Of a stretch of DNA of 37,704 nucleotides, positions 22,746 through 31,127 are shown one piece after another; within the stretch, counting starts at the first letter, position 1, and the number at the start of each line of letters is the position of its first letter. The notes beneath the pieces are model-generated. The model saw only the letters and a list, made by a program, of their open reading frames with translations. It had not been told where the DNA came from and did not search any database. The position numbers and the translations under genes were made by a program. The stretch spans positions 1 through 37,704 of the forward strand of contig JAEYQQ010000142.1 in the NCBI GenBank assembly GCA_023409955.1, read 5' to 3'. The DNA comes from Bacillota bacterium. GTDB lineage: Bacteria > Bacillota > Clostridia > Christensenellales > Aristaeellaceae.

Positions 22746-23990
22746 ATGATGATCAAAAAACGTGATCCGGCCTGGATGCTGGTCAGCGTTGTCATGCTGT
22801 TCTTTTTCAGCGCCTTTTTGCTGATTTCATTTCAAAAGGAACAGGTAAACTGGCAAGGGCTACTGCTGAGCGTGGCTGTACCTGCTATGATTTATATTGG
22901 TTCTATAATTCTGCCTAAGCTTTTCCCAGCGGACAAGCTTCTTTTGACTTTAACGAACTTCTTGTGCGCTTTGGGTGTTTTGCTTTTATATCGCATCAAG
23001 CCGGAGTATGGTTTGGACCAGGCCTTTCATTATGGCGTAGGGCTGGCTTGCATGTTGGTTGCTATCCTGGTGGTGCATAAGGTGCGTTCCTGGCGATGGA
23101 TTGCCTTTGTTGCCATCTTCCTTTCTCTGGGGGCCTTGGCGCTGCCGATTGTTGTTGGCACCACCATCAATGGCGCCAAGAGTTGGATCAGTATTGCCGG
23201 GCAATCATTACAACCCAGTGAGCTGGTAAAGTTATCGTTCCTGGTTGTTTTGGCCTATTATATGAGCCGGCACAGGATGCTGCCCTGGCTTTTTCTAGCG
23301 GTAGGAAGCCTTGGGATTTTAATGCTGCAGCAGGATCTTGGCACTGCACTGATGTACTATTTCACGACACTTTTTCTTTATTTTGCTTCAACCAGTAACG
23401 TTCCTATGACCTTGCTAGGCGCTGCCGGAGGGGCGGGGGCTGCTGTAACCGGCTATATGCTGTTTGATCGCGTAAAAGTCCGGATCGCTGCATGGCGCAA
23501 CCCTTGGGCGGACTATGCCAACAAAGGATTTCAGATTGTTCAGTCACTGATAGCCATTGCAAGCGGCGGGTTATTTGGTGTAGGTCTTGGCTTGGGTTCA
23601 CCAAGGGATATACCGGAATATACTTCGGACTTTATTTTTGCGGTGCTGTGTGAGCAATTCGGCATCCTATTTGGTCTATGCGTTCTATTGGTCTATGTGG
23701 TACTGATACTGCGGGGTGTAAGTATTGCCATTCAGTCGCGGGAAAGCTTTCATGCGCTGCTGGCCATGGGCTGCGTGCTGATGCTTGGGGTACAGACCTT
23801 CGTCATCATAGGTGGTGTCATCAAGCTGATCCCCCTGACAGGTGTCACCATGCCCTTTGTCAGCGAAGGCGGGACATCCCTTGTATCCTGCATGTGTCTG
23901 ATCGGTATGCTCCAGGGTGTGGCCAGCCGCAATGAGGATCTGCTTAAGGAAGATGCAAGGCTGGCAAGCCTGGGTGTACACGGGGAATAA
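22746..23990 (+). CDS. SEDS family peptidoglycan glycosyltransferase (FtsW/RodA/SpoVE type)
   Basis: A 414-residue polytopic membrane protein with about ten hydrophobic segments. SEDS marks: INGAKSWISIAG-QSLQPSELVKL around residues 140-165, QQDLGTALM, KGFQIVQSLIAIASGGLFGVGLG and YTSDFIFAVLCEQFG, whose Asp corresponds to the essential residue of RodA/FtsW; C-terminal GVTMPFVSEGGTSL. It polymerises glycan strands from lipid II together with a class B PBP, here the next gene (22-base gap). Start ATG 22746 with GGAGG 10 bases upstream inside the FHA gene. Whether it serves elongation, division or sporulation cannot be told from sequence. Confidence 0.93.
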   Translation: MMIKKRDPAWMLVSVVMLFFFSAFLLISFQKEQVNWQGLLLSVAVPAMIYIGSIILPKLFPADKLLLTLTNFLCALGVLLLYRIKPEYGLDQAFHYGVGLACMLVAILVVHKVRSWRWIAFVAIFLSLGALALPIVVGTTINGAKSWISIAGQSLQPSELVKLSFLVVLAYYMSRHRMLPWLFLAVGSLGILMLQQDLGTALMYYFTTLFLYFASTSNVPMTLLGAAGGAGAAVTGYMLFDRVKVRIAAWRNPWADYANKGFQIVQSLIAIASGGLFGVGLGLGSPRDIPEYTSDFIFAVLCEQFGILFGLCVLLVYVVLILRGVSIAIQSRESFHALLAMGCVLMLGVQTFVIIGGVIKLIPLTGVTMPFVSEGGTSLVSCMCLIGMLQGVASRNEDLLKEDARLASLGVHGE

Positions 23991-24012
23991 TACCGGAAGG
24001 GAGGCAGCACAA

Positions 24013-25419
24013 GTGAAGCAGCAGAGAATGAATTTTAGACTCCTGGCCTTTATGTTAGTAGGCTTGTTTGTGTTGCTGGCGGCCTATGGCGGTTATAGCG
24101 TAACGGTTTATGGTAACCGATGGGTCTCCCACAGGGGTAACACAAGAACCAGGCAGGCTACGGACGCGGTTACCCGTGGTGATGTGTTGGATCGAAGCGG
24201 TATTGTACTGGCTACCACCAGCGAGGGCAGCCGTGTTTATCAAAGCGACGAGGCCAGCCGTCGCGCTGTCGTGCACCTTTTAGGTGACGAAAAGAAATTT
24301 GTTTCCAATGGCGTTGAGGCGTTTATGGCTAGCTATTTGCTGGGGTTTGAGACCACCATCGCCGAGCGCCTGGTGCAAACCATTAATGGTGTTGAGCGCA
24401 AGGGTGATAGTATATCATTGACGATAGACAGCAAGCTTTGTACCACCATTGCCCAGGCATATCCGGACGGTACAGCCGGGGCCGCAGTGGTGATGAACTA
24501 CAAAACAGGCGAGGTGCTGGCTATGGTCAGCCTGCCGACCTTTGACCCCTATAAAACAAGCGAGGTATCGGAGAACGATCCGCAAAAGCCCTTCTGGAAC
24601 CGGGTGACGCAAGCCAAGTATGCACCGGGCAGTACATTCAAAATTGTTACCATGGCCAGTTCACTTATGAATATTCCCGGCATTGCATCAAGGCACATGA
24701 TATGTACCGGCAATTTACCTGTGAATAATGTTGTGATTACCGATTTTGGTAAAGCGGTGCACAATGAAAAAAACCTGACTCAGGCTTTTACGATCAGCTG
24801 CAATAATATCTTCGCTTCTCTTGCTTTGGAACTGGGAGATGACAAGCTCCGTAAAACAGCAGAAGCTTTTGGGTTCAATGACAACTTTCTGTTCAGAGAC
24901 CTTGTGGTGGAAAACAGCGTCTATCCAACCACGGGCCGGGACAAGGCGCAAATCGCTTGGTCTGGTGCAGGACAGGGGAATATTGAGGTTACACCCTTGC
25001 ACATGTGTATGGTAGCATCGTCCATTGCCAATGGCGGTATAATGATGGAACCTGGCCTCATCAAGACAATCTTCAATGAAAGCGGGGCGGCCCGCAAGGA
25101 ATATGTGCCAAAGGTCTATCGAAAAGCAGTACCTGAGGATGTTGCCGCAGCGGTTAAAACCGCAATGCGGAATGTGACCACAGAAGGTACAGGCGTCAAT
25201 GCCAATGTGGATGGACTGACGGTGTACGGTAAAACAGGCTCTGCGGAGGCAACTGTTGACCAAGTGAATGTGGTACATGGTTGGTATGTGGGCTTCTTGG
25301 GTGACACTGACCTTCCTTATGCGGTGAGCATAATTGTTGAAAAAGGTGAAAGTGGCAGCGGAGCGGCTGCACCAATCGCGAAAAAGATTTTTCAATATCT
25401 GAAAAGCAATTACAGGTAA
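24013..25419 (+). CDS. Class B penicillin-binding protein (transpeptidase)
   Basis: A 468-residue D,D-transpeptidase anchored by an N-terminal membrane segment (about residues 9-30). A short N-terminal module (TRGDVLDRSGIVLA, about 54-67) is followed by the transpeptidase domain with S207-T-F-K210 (SxxK), S262-C-N264 (SxN) and K407-T-G409-S (KTG). It is short for a class B PBP, like the PbpA/PBP2 proteins encoded next to rodA in Actinobacteria and Clostridia. GTG 24013 is the start, with AAGGGAGG 8 bases upstream; the longer frame overlaps the SEDS gene. Partner of the preceding SEDS glycosyltransferase and last gene before a strong terminator. Confidence 0.93.
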   Translation: MKQQRMNFRLLAFMLVGLFVLLAAYGGYSVTVYGNRWVSHRGNTRTRQATDAVTRGDVLDRSGIVLATTSEGSRVYQSDEASRRAVVHLLGDEKKFVSNGVEAFMASYLLGFETTIAERLVQTINGVERKGDSISLTIDSKLCTTIAQAYPDGTAGAAVVMNYKTGEVLAMVSLPTFDPYKTSEVSENDPQKPFWNRVTQAKYAPGSTFKIVTMASSLMNIPGIASRHMICTGNLPVNNVVITDFGKAVHNEKNLTQAFTISCNNIFASLALELGDDKLRKTAEAFGFNDNFLFRDLVVENSVYPTTGRDKAQIAWSGAGQGNIEVTPLHMCMVASSIANGGIMMEPGLIKTIFNESGAARKEYVPKVYRKAVPEDVAAAVKTAMRNVTTEGTGVNANVDGLTVYGKTGSAEATVDQVNVVHGWYVGFLGDTDLPYAVSIIVEKGESGSGAAAPIAKKIFQYLKSNYR

Positions 25420-25447
25420 AAAAAGGGAGCCGGGCGGCTCCTTTTTT
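25418..25447. terminator. Bidirectional terminator between PBP and the small unknown gene
   Basis: GGAGCC (25426-25431) pairs with GGCTCC (25436-25441), flanked by an A run and a T run, so it works on both strands for the two convergent genes. Confidence 0.9.
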
Positions 25448-25745
25448 ATGCTTCGTTCCTAGGGTCAGTGCTTTTTTTCTTGGGCGCCAGGGGATTGATG
25501 TATTCAATTTCCAACTGGTCAAAACTAATGGATTCCACAAAATGCTCTTTTGTAAAGCGGGTTTGGCCAAACTCATCCCACTCGCGCTGGTTCTTCTGCA
25601 GCCATAGCGGACGGGAAAGATCAAGCTCTTTTAATGCGACTTGAAGCGCCTCCAGGGGCTCGTCCCGAAGGCAGGGAGCGGTTGATTGCTTAATAATACG
25701 GTGGCCCTTAATCATGCGGACCCACAGGCTGGATGTTGATTGCAA
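25446..25745 (-). CDS. Conserved clostridial protein of unknown function
   Basis: A 99-residue acidic/basic mixed protein without membrane segment or cysteine motif. Visible pattern: a strand-like start SLWVRMIKGHRIIKQS, a helix DEPLEALQVALKELDLSRP, then WLQKNQREWDEFGQTRFTKEHF and DQLEIEYI. I recall similar short proteins in many Clostridia, but know no function. I start at TTG 25745 (AAGGAGG 8 bases upstream) rather than the ATG at 25820, which directly follows its only purine run and overlaps the walJ promoter. Single gene, convergent with the PBP operon. Confidence 0.65.
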   Translation of the reverse strand: MQSTSSLWVRMIKGHRIIKQSTAPCLRDEPLEALQVALKELDLSRPLWLQKNQREWDEFGQTRFTKEHFVESISFDQLEIEYINPLAPKKKSTDPRNEA

Positions 25746-25813
25746 CAGGGTATCCTCCTTGGCCTTGATACTACCATTATGGGCTAGAAGCCGTAAAAAC
25801 GCAAGATGCTGTA

Positions 25814-25842
25814 TTGCCATCCCCTTGAAAGAAAGATATAAT
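25814..25842 (+). promoter_or_regulatory. Predicted sigma-A promoter of walJ
   Basis: TTGCCA (25814-25819), 17-base spacer, perfect TATAAT (25837-25842), 38 bases upstream of the walJ start. Confidence 0.75.
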
Positions 25843-25879
25843 GAAAGGCAGATTTATTTTTTTGAAGGGAGGACGCCGA

Positions 25880-26713
25880 ATGGAAATGACCTTCTGCCCT
25901 CTGTTCAGCGGGTCCAGTGGCAACTCGCTGTATGTGGCCTCTGCCCGCACACGGCTGTTAATTGATGCTGGACTGCCTGGAAAAACGGTGGTGGATGCCC
26001 TGACCCAAATCGGCGTGAATCCTGCTAGCTTGTCTGCGATACTTATAACACACGAGCACAGCGATCACGTCCGCGGCGCAGGGGTACTCAGCCGCAAATT
26101 TGATATACCGATCTATGCTACTCCCGGTACCTGGTATGCCATGGAACGGTCGATAGGCCCTGTCAACCAGCGAAATCGCAGGGAATTTTATCCTAATATG
26201 GATTTTTTCGTTGAGGAAATTGGGGTTACCCCTTTTTTGATTCCTCACGATGCAGCGGAACCAGTGGGGTATCGCTTGCATCATGGCACGTTCAGCGTGG
26301 CTACGGCTACCGATATGGGCATTATGCGAAAGAATGTGCTAGAACAGCTGGCAGGGGTGGATCTTCTGCTGCTGGAAAGCAATCATGACCCGGATATGCT
26401 GCGGCAGAACCCGCATTACTCACAAACGTTGAAAAAGCGCATTCTGGGAAACAAGGGCCATTTAAGCAATGAGTCATGCGCCGAGGCGGTATTGGCTTTG
26501 TGTGGGACAGGTGTTCGCCATGTGGTACTGGGGCATTTAAGTGGCGAGAATAACCTGCCGGAGTTGGCATACAGTACCACCTGCCGGGTGCTTTCGGATG
26601 CCGGGTTGGTTTGCGGGCAGGATGTCACTGTGGATATGGCTTGGAGGGACCGGGTGGGGAATGTATATGTGATCCGGGATGGACGGATGGAACTGACCCA
26701 ATGCTGTGTGTAA
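25880..26713 (+). CDS. walJ: Metallo-beta-lactamase fold hydrolase, WalJ/YycJ-like
   Basis: A 277-residue metallo-beta-lactamase fold protein of the YycJ/WalJ family, a cytoplasmic probable nuclease. Metal-binding motif T-H58-x-H60-x-D62-H63 (THEHSDH), start FCPLFSGSSGNSLYV typical of YycJ, and late motifs ESNHD, NKGHLSNE and LGHLSGENN. I start at ATG 25880 with AAGGGAGG 8 bases upstream. In Bacillus this gene lies in the walRK operon followed by htrC and rlmH; here rlmH is also close by, but walRK is absent from the window. B. subtilis YycJ has been linked to DNA repair and division control, so the exact task is uncertain. Confidence 0.88.
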   Translation: MEMTFCPLFSGSSGNSLYVASARTRLLIDAGLPGKTVVDALTQIGVNPASLSAILITHEHSDHVRGAGVLSRKFDIPIYATPGTWYAMERSIGPVNQRNRREFYPNMDFFVEEIGVTPFLIPHDAAEPVGYRLHHGTFSVATATDMGIMRKNVLEQLAGVDLLLLESNHDPDMLRQNPHYSQTLKKRILGNKGHLSNESCAEAVLALCGTGVRHVVLGHLSGENNLPELAYSTTCRVLSDAGLVCGQDVTVDMAWRDRVGNVYVIRDGRMELTQCCV

Positions 26714-26775
26714 CTAATGGATATACAAATCGATTGCAGTGTAGCGAAGCTTCAAAGCGACAGGGAGGAAACAGG

Positions 26776-27756
26776 TTGTCTAGACTCGGAAAAACGATAG
26801 GCGCACGCTGTGTACTTTTGCTTCTTTTGGTAACGGTGCTGCTGCGGATTGTGTTCAGTTATGCGTTGAATGCCCTTTTTAGTACCCAGGCGTTGATGCA
26901 GACAGAGATTTATTATGCAGCGACACTGGTTTTAGGCGTCGTTACCATGGGCATCCCTGTGTTTTTGTTGATTTATCTTTTCAGGCCCCGCTATGTGTCT
27001 GTTTTAAAGGCACAGATGGAATACCCACCATTTTCTGCTACGCTAAGGGTGGTGATGGCTGGTGTCATTGGCAGCTTTATGCTGCAGCTGTATTCACAGT
27101 TATGGGCCATGCTGCTGGAGATGATTGGCGTTCCCCTGTGGGTTTATGATGTTCCGCTGCCCAACAATGGTGCGCAGATTATACTGGCTATTGCTGCCGT
27201 GGCGCTGATGCCTGCAATTTTGGAGGAGCTGCTTTTTCGTGGTGTTTTGTTGGAAGGCCTGAAAAAGGAGCTGTCTAGGAAGGCGGCCATCTGGTTGACG
27301 GCGCTCCTGTTTGCCTTTATGCATGGCTCTGTGGTAGGCTTGCCAGCCCATTTGACACTTTCGTTTGTGCTGACATTACTTGCGGAAAGGCAAAATAACC
27401 TGCAGCTGCCTATGGTATACCACTTTACGCATAATGCGACGATGCTTTTGCTATCGCTTTATTTTCGCAAGGTATTTGAGGGGATGGACGCAAGCACCCA
27501 AGCAGCCGCCGATATTTCTGGCCCTGGGATTTTATGGGCGATCATGAGCCTTTTTTTCATGGCAGTGATGCTAACATTTGTTTACTGGCGGCTGCTCAAG
27601 CCGCTGATAATGACATCTGGTACCCGGAATGCGGATTTGATGGATAACGACCCAGTTCCCCTTAAACGTCGGAATAAGGTGATTGTTTATGGGCTTATTG
27701 CAATCCTGATGGCGTTTTTGCTCTTTCAATATATCCTGAACCTGTTTCCGGCGTAA
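26776..27756 (+). CDS. CPBP family intramembrane glutamic protease
   Basis: A 326-residue polytopic membrane protein with about eight hydrophobic segments and the three CPBP (Abi, PF02517) motifs: EELLFRG (E-E-xxx-R), FAFMHG (FxxxH) and HFTHNATML (HxxxN). Members cleave within or near the membrane; Rce1 is the eukaryotic relative. TTG 26776 is the start, with AGGGAGG about 8 bases upstream; the longer frame overlaps walJ. It stands where Bacillus has the HtrA-type protease HtrC, between walJ and rlmH. Substrate unknown. Confidence 0.88.
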   Translation: MSRLGKTIGARCVLLLLLVTVLLRIVFSYALNALFSTQALMQTEIYYAATLVLGVVTMGIPVFLLIYLFRPRYVSVLKAQMEYPPFSATLRVVMAGVIGSFMLQLYSQLWAMLLEMIGVPLWVYDVPLPNNGAQIILAIAAVALMPAILEELLFRGVLLEGLKKELSRKAAIWLTALLFAFMHGSVVGLPAHLTLSFVLTLLAERQNNLQLPMVYHFTHNATMLLLSLYFRKVFEGMDASTQAAADISGPGILWAIMSLFFMAVMLTFVYWRLLKPLIMTSGTRNADLMDNDPVPLKRRNKVIVYGLIAILMAFLLFQYILNLFPA

Positions 27757-27813
27757 TTGCTAGACGTGGCTTTATTTGTTGGTTGGCGGGACTGCCCGCG
27801 GAAATGAGGCTGC

Positions 27814-28293
27814 ATGCAGGCTGCGGTGATCTGTCTGGGAAAATTAAGAGAAAAGCATTGGCGGAGCGCTGCTGATGAGTATTTGAAGCGGCTGACCCGC
27901 TATGGACGTGTGGAAGAAATTGAGCTGCCGGATGAACCTGAGCCAGCGGATGAGAGCGAAGCTCTCTGCCGCCAGGTCATGGACAAAGAAGCGGCCAGGA
28001 TATTGGGCAGGATAAAACCAGGGGATTACGTTATCGCCTTGTGCATTGACGGGAAGCAATGGGACAGCGCTGAGCTGGCAAAGCACGTTGGTTTGCTGCC
28101 GCAAAAAGGTTATCAGCGCATCGTTTTTGTGATTGGCGGTTCCCTTGGGCTGGGGCAAAGCGTTATGCAGCGTGCAGATGAAAAACTTTCCTTATCCAAA
28201 ATGACCTTCCCCCATCAGTTGGCGCGTGTGCTCTTGTTGGAGCAAATCTACAGGGCTGCAAAAATCAACGCTGGTGAGCGGTATCATAAATAG
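27814..28293 (+). CDS. rlmH: 23S rRNA (pseudouridine1915-N3)-methyltransferase
   Basis: SPOUT-fold methyltransferase of 159 residues that methylates pseudouridine 1915 in helix 69 of 23S rRNA. The trefoil-knot SAM site is FVIGGSLGLGQSV (about residues 106-118), the usual LSKMTFPHQLARVLLLEQIYRA follows, and the C-terminus ends in the invariant ERYHK. Length is exactly that of the family. Last gene of the walJ-CPBP-rlmH unit and followed by a strong hairpin. Confidence 0.97.
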   Translation: MQAAVICLGKLREKHWRSAADEYLKRLTRYGRVEEIELPDEPEPADESEALCRQVMDKEAARILGRIKPGDYVIALCIDGKQWDSAELAKHVGLLPQKGYQRIVFVIGGSLGLGQSVMQRADEKLSLSKMTFPHQLARVLLLEQIYRAAKINAGERYHK

Positions 28294-28301
28294 ACAATGC
28301 T

Positions 28302-28327
28302 ATGGGCGGGAGTTTTCTCCCGCCCAT
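28302..28327 (+). terminator. Terminator of the walJ-CPBP-rlmH unit
   Basis: Perfect 11-base stem ATGGGCGGGAG / CTCCCGCCCAT around a TTTT loop. The following tract is only weakly T-rich (GTTTCAT). Confidence 0.8.
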
Positions 28328-28478
28328 GTTTCATATCATGGGTAAACCTGATATATATATAACAGCGCACAATATTGGTATTGCCAAAAGTGCGATGTAT
28401 AGAAACAGCATATTTCGATCTTTTGCAGCCTGCATAAGAAGGGCATTTGGGTCGGAAAATATGTTCGGAGGGATGATA

Positions 28479-30149
28479 TTGTACAATTTATTGATTGGCG
28501 GCGCGGCTGGACAGGGCATTGATACCACAGCCGCTATTTTGGAGAAGCTGCTGAAGCGGGCAGGATATAACGTATTCACCATGCGTGATTTCATGTCCCG
28601 CATTCGTGGCGGGCACAATTTCTGTACCATTCGCTTTGGTACTGAACCTGTTCGTTCTCACAGTGAACGATTTGACGGCATGATTGCGCTGAATAAGGAT
28701 ACGGTGGAAGTCCATAAGGATAAGCTTACTGAAAACGGCTTTATCCTTTGCGATAAAAAGTTGGGTATTGAGGATCCCAGGGCGATTGTATTGGATATGG
28801 ACGACCGGGCCAAATCCCTTGGCAGCTCCCGGGCAGCCGGAAGTATTGCAATAGGCGCCGTACTCAAGCTGTTTGGTGAAAACCTTGATAAGATTGAGGA
28901 TGTATACCGGGAGTCGGTACATCCTGTTTTCTTTGATATCAACATCAAAGCAGTGCATGAAGGTTACGGGCTTACGGAAAAGCGCTTCAGCCATCTGGAT
29001 GGCACTTATGGAGACTGGCTGCTGATTAACGGCAACAAGGCGCTATCGCTAGGCGCCCTTGCGGCGGGGATGAAGTTCTATTCGGCATATCCCATGTCAC
29101 CGTCTACCTCCATATTGGAGTATTTGGGAAGCAAAAGCAAGGTTGCCGGTATTGTGGTGGAACAGGCGGAGGATGAGATTGCGGCTATGAACATGGCCAT
29201 CGGTGCATCCTTTGCGGGGGCCAGGGCCATGACAGGTACATCCGGCGGAGGCTTTTCCTTGAAAGTGGAAGCCTTGGGCCTGTCGGGTATGGCGGAAATC
29301 CCCTTGGTAGTGGTGGATGTGCAACGGCCCGGTCCGGTAACCGGCTTGCCCACTCGCACAGAGCAAAGCGATTTGAAGTTTGTCATATCTGCATCCCAAG
29401 GAGAGTTCCCGCGCATGGTGATTGCACTGCGGGATCAGGAGGATGCTTTTTATCAAACAGCCCGGGCATTTGATATTGCAGAGCGGTATCAGATTCCTGT
29501 GATATTGCTAAGTGACCAGTACCTGGGTGATGCCACGGCTACTGTAAAGCCCTATGATTTGGATAAGGTGAAGGTTGCATCGCCGCTTACCCAGTGGAAC
29601 AGCGATGAGGAATACCTGCGGTACAAGTATACTGAGGATGGTATTTCACCAAGGCTGATCCCCGGCAAAGCTAAGGAATTTGTTTCTGCCGACAGCGATG
29701 AGCATGATGAACGCGGCTATATCATAGAGGATTCCGAAACCCGCATCAAAATGATGCAAAAGCGCATGGGCAAAATTGACAGGTTGAAGGAAGAGCTCCA
29801 GGAGCCGGATTTTGTGGGCATGGAGGATTTTGATACCTTACTGATTGGCTGGGGATCCTTAAAAGGCCCGCTGTATGATGCTGTTGGCATTTTAAACGGC
29901 CAGGGCCAAGAGAAGTATGCAGCCTTGGTATTTGGGGATATTTACCCCCTGCCGGAAAAGCTGCTTCGGGAAAAGTCTGCAAAGGCCAAACGCATCGTGA
30001 ATGTAGAACAGAACTATACGGGGCAGCTTGCCCAGTTGATGATGGAAGCTACCGGCATTGCCTGCCACGGCTCCATACTCAAATATGACGGACGTCAATT
30101 GTCCGGTGAGGAAATTGCTCGTCTGGTCAAAGGAGGCGACAACGAATGA
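28479..30149 (+). CDS. 2-oxoacid:ferredoxin oxidoreductase, fused gamma-alpha subunit
   Basis: A 556-residue subunit with an N-terminal gamma domain (about 1-180; LLIGGAAGQGIDTTAAIL and SRIRGGHNFCTIRFG) fused to an alpha pyrimidine-binding domain (about 190-556; NGNKALSLGALAAGMKFYSAYPMSPSTSILE, then EQAEDEIAAMNMAIGASFAGARAMTGTSGGGFSL). It pairs with the next gene to decarboxylate a 2-oxoacid to acyl-CoA while reducing ferredoxin. I start at TTG 28479, with GGAGG 7 bases upstream; an ATG at 28473 overlaps that site. Its stop overlaps the next start (ATGA). The substrate (pyruvate, 2-oxoglutarate or branched) cannot be read; no separate ferredoxin-like delta subunit is encoded beside it. Confidence 0.92.
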   Translation: MYNLLIGGAAGQGIDTTAAILEKLLKRAGYNVFTMRDFMSRIRGGHNFCTIRFGTEPVRSHSERFDGMIALNKDTVEVHKDKLTENGFILCDKKLGIEDPRAIVLDMDDRAKSLGSSRAAGSIAIGAVLKLFGENLDKIEDVYRESVHPVFFDINIKAVHEGYGLTEKRFSHLDGTYGDWLLINGNKALSLGALAAGMKFYSAYPMSPSTSILEYLGSKSKVAGIVVEQAEDEIAAMNMAIGASFAGARAMTGTSGGGFSLKVEALGLSGMAEIPLVVVDVQRPGPVTGLPTRTEQSDLKFVISASQGEFPRMVIALRDQEDAFYQTARAFDIAERYQIPVILLSDQYLGDATATVKPYDLDKVKVASPLTQWNSDEEYLRYKYTEDGISPRLIPGKAKEFVSADSDEHDERGYIIEDSETRIKMMQKRMGKIDRLKEELQEPDFVGMEDFDTLLIGWGSLKGPLYDAVGILNGQGQEKYAALVFGDIYPLPEKLLREKSAKAKRIVNVEQNYTGQLAQLMMEATGIACHGSILKYDGRQLSGEEIARLVKGGDNE

Positions 30150-30997
30150 GTGACAAGAAATTTGCAACCCATGAAACGGCGTGGTGCCCCGGATGCGGTA
30201 ATTTTAGCATTCTGAGCAGCTTGAAGGCTGCTTTGGAGGAGCTTGGCAAGGACCCGCACGAGGTATTGATGGTGGCCGGTATCGGCCAGGCAGCCAAGAC
30301 GCCTCAATATATCAGTGCCAATTCCTTCTGTGGCCTGCATGGACGCTCCCTGCCGGCAGCAGTGGCGGCGAAAATGGCCAATGAGTCCCTGACAGTGATT
30401 GTGAACTCCGGTGACGGTGATTCTTACGGTGAGGGCGGCAATCATTTTTTGCACAACATGCGCCGGAATGTTGACATTACCCATTTTGTGCATGACAATC
30501 AGATTTACGGCTTGACCAAGGGCCAAGCATCGCCAACCACCCCGCAGGGGATGGTTACCGGCGTTCAGGTGGATGGCAGCATGAATACGCCTTTAAACCC
30601 CATTCTGCTGGCAATCGCCGCAGGTGCGGGGTTTGTGGGCCGTGGATTCAGCGGCCAGCCCAAGCATTTGACAGAGCTGATGAAGCAGGCCATTGAATAT
30701 CCGGGTTATGCACTGGTAGATATTTTTCAGCCCTGCGTGAGCTTTAACAAGCTGAACACTTTTGCCTGGTACCAGCAGCGCACCTATATCCTGGGTGAGG
30801 ATTACGATCCCAGCGATAAACTCCAGGCCATGGAAAAGGCCATGGAGTTCTATGACAAGATACCTCTGGGTGTGATCTACCGGGAAGAAAGGCCTACCTT
30901 CCACCGCAAGAATCCTGTGCTTCAAGATGGCGTTCCCCTGGTGGACCGGCCATTTGACCGTTCTATTGTGGAAAAGCTGATTCTTGAGTCGGCTTAA
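30146..30997 (+). CDS. 2-oxoacid:ferredoxin oxidoreductase, beta subunit
   Basis: A 283-residue TPP-binding beta subunit. TPP motif GDGDSYGEGGNHF (residues 88-100) with DNQIYGLTKGQASPT. Cluster-ligand cysteines C14 and C17 (WCPGC) and C197 (QPCVSFN) correspond to C12, C15 and C197 of the Sulfolobus enzyme, but the fourth, normally in GIGCS, is Gln48 (GIGQAAKTP), while a new Cys62 occurs in SFCGLHGR where His is usual. Start ATG overlaps the stop of the alpha gene, so expression is coupled. Followed by a terminator. The family is certain, and the cluster ligation needs testing. Confidence 0.93.
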   Translation: MSDKKFATHETAWCPGCGNFSILSSLKAALEELGKDPHEVLMVAGIGQAAKTPQYISANSFCGLHGRSLPAAVAAKMANESLTVIVNSGDGDSYGEGGNHFLHNMRRNVDITHFVHDNQIYGLTKGQASPTTPQGMVTGVQVDGSMNTPLNPILLAIAAGAGFVGRGFSGQPKHLTELMKQAIEYPGYALVDIFQPCVSFNKLNTFAWYQQRTYILGEDYDPSDKLQAMEKAMEFYDKIPLGVIYREERPTFHRKNPVLQDGVPLVDRPFDRSIVEKLILESA

Positions 30998-31011
30998 TGC
31001 ATATCATCATG

Positions 31012-31042
31012 GGGAGGGGCAGGTATGCCTACCCTCCCTTTT
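31012..31042 (+). terminator. Terminator of the oxidoreductase operon
   Basis: GGGAGGG (31012-31018) pairs with CCCTCCC (31032-31038), with an inner AGG/CCT pairing, followed by TTTT. Confidence 0.8.
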
Positions 31043-31080
31043 ATTGTATACGAAAAAGGAGTAGAATTTTTCAATATAGC

Positions 31081-31117
31081 AAAAGGGCAGGATTTCAATG
31101 CGAAATCCTGCCCTTTT
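31081..31117. terminator. Strong hairpin terminator of the L,D-transpeptidase gene
   Basis: Sixteen-base perfect stem: AAAAGGGCAGGATTTC (31081-31096) with its complement at 31102-31117, loop AATGC. A/T ends on both sides allow use from either strand; the nearest stop is that of the minus-strand gene, 10 bases away. Confidence 0.88.
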
Positions 31118-31127
31118 AAATATGTAC

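Noticed and set aside
24715..25395. Long open frame (226 codons) opposite the PBP gene
   Set aside because: Antisense shadow of the transpeptidase domain; His/Cys-rich translation without motif.
28340..28460. Possible promoter (TTGGTA, 17 bases, TATAGA) before the oxidoreductase operon
   Set aside because: The operon must have a promoter here, but several AT-rich candidates are equally weak, so none is called.
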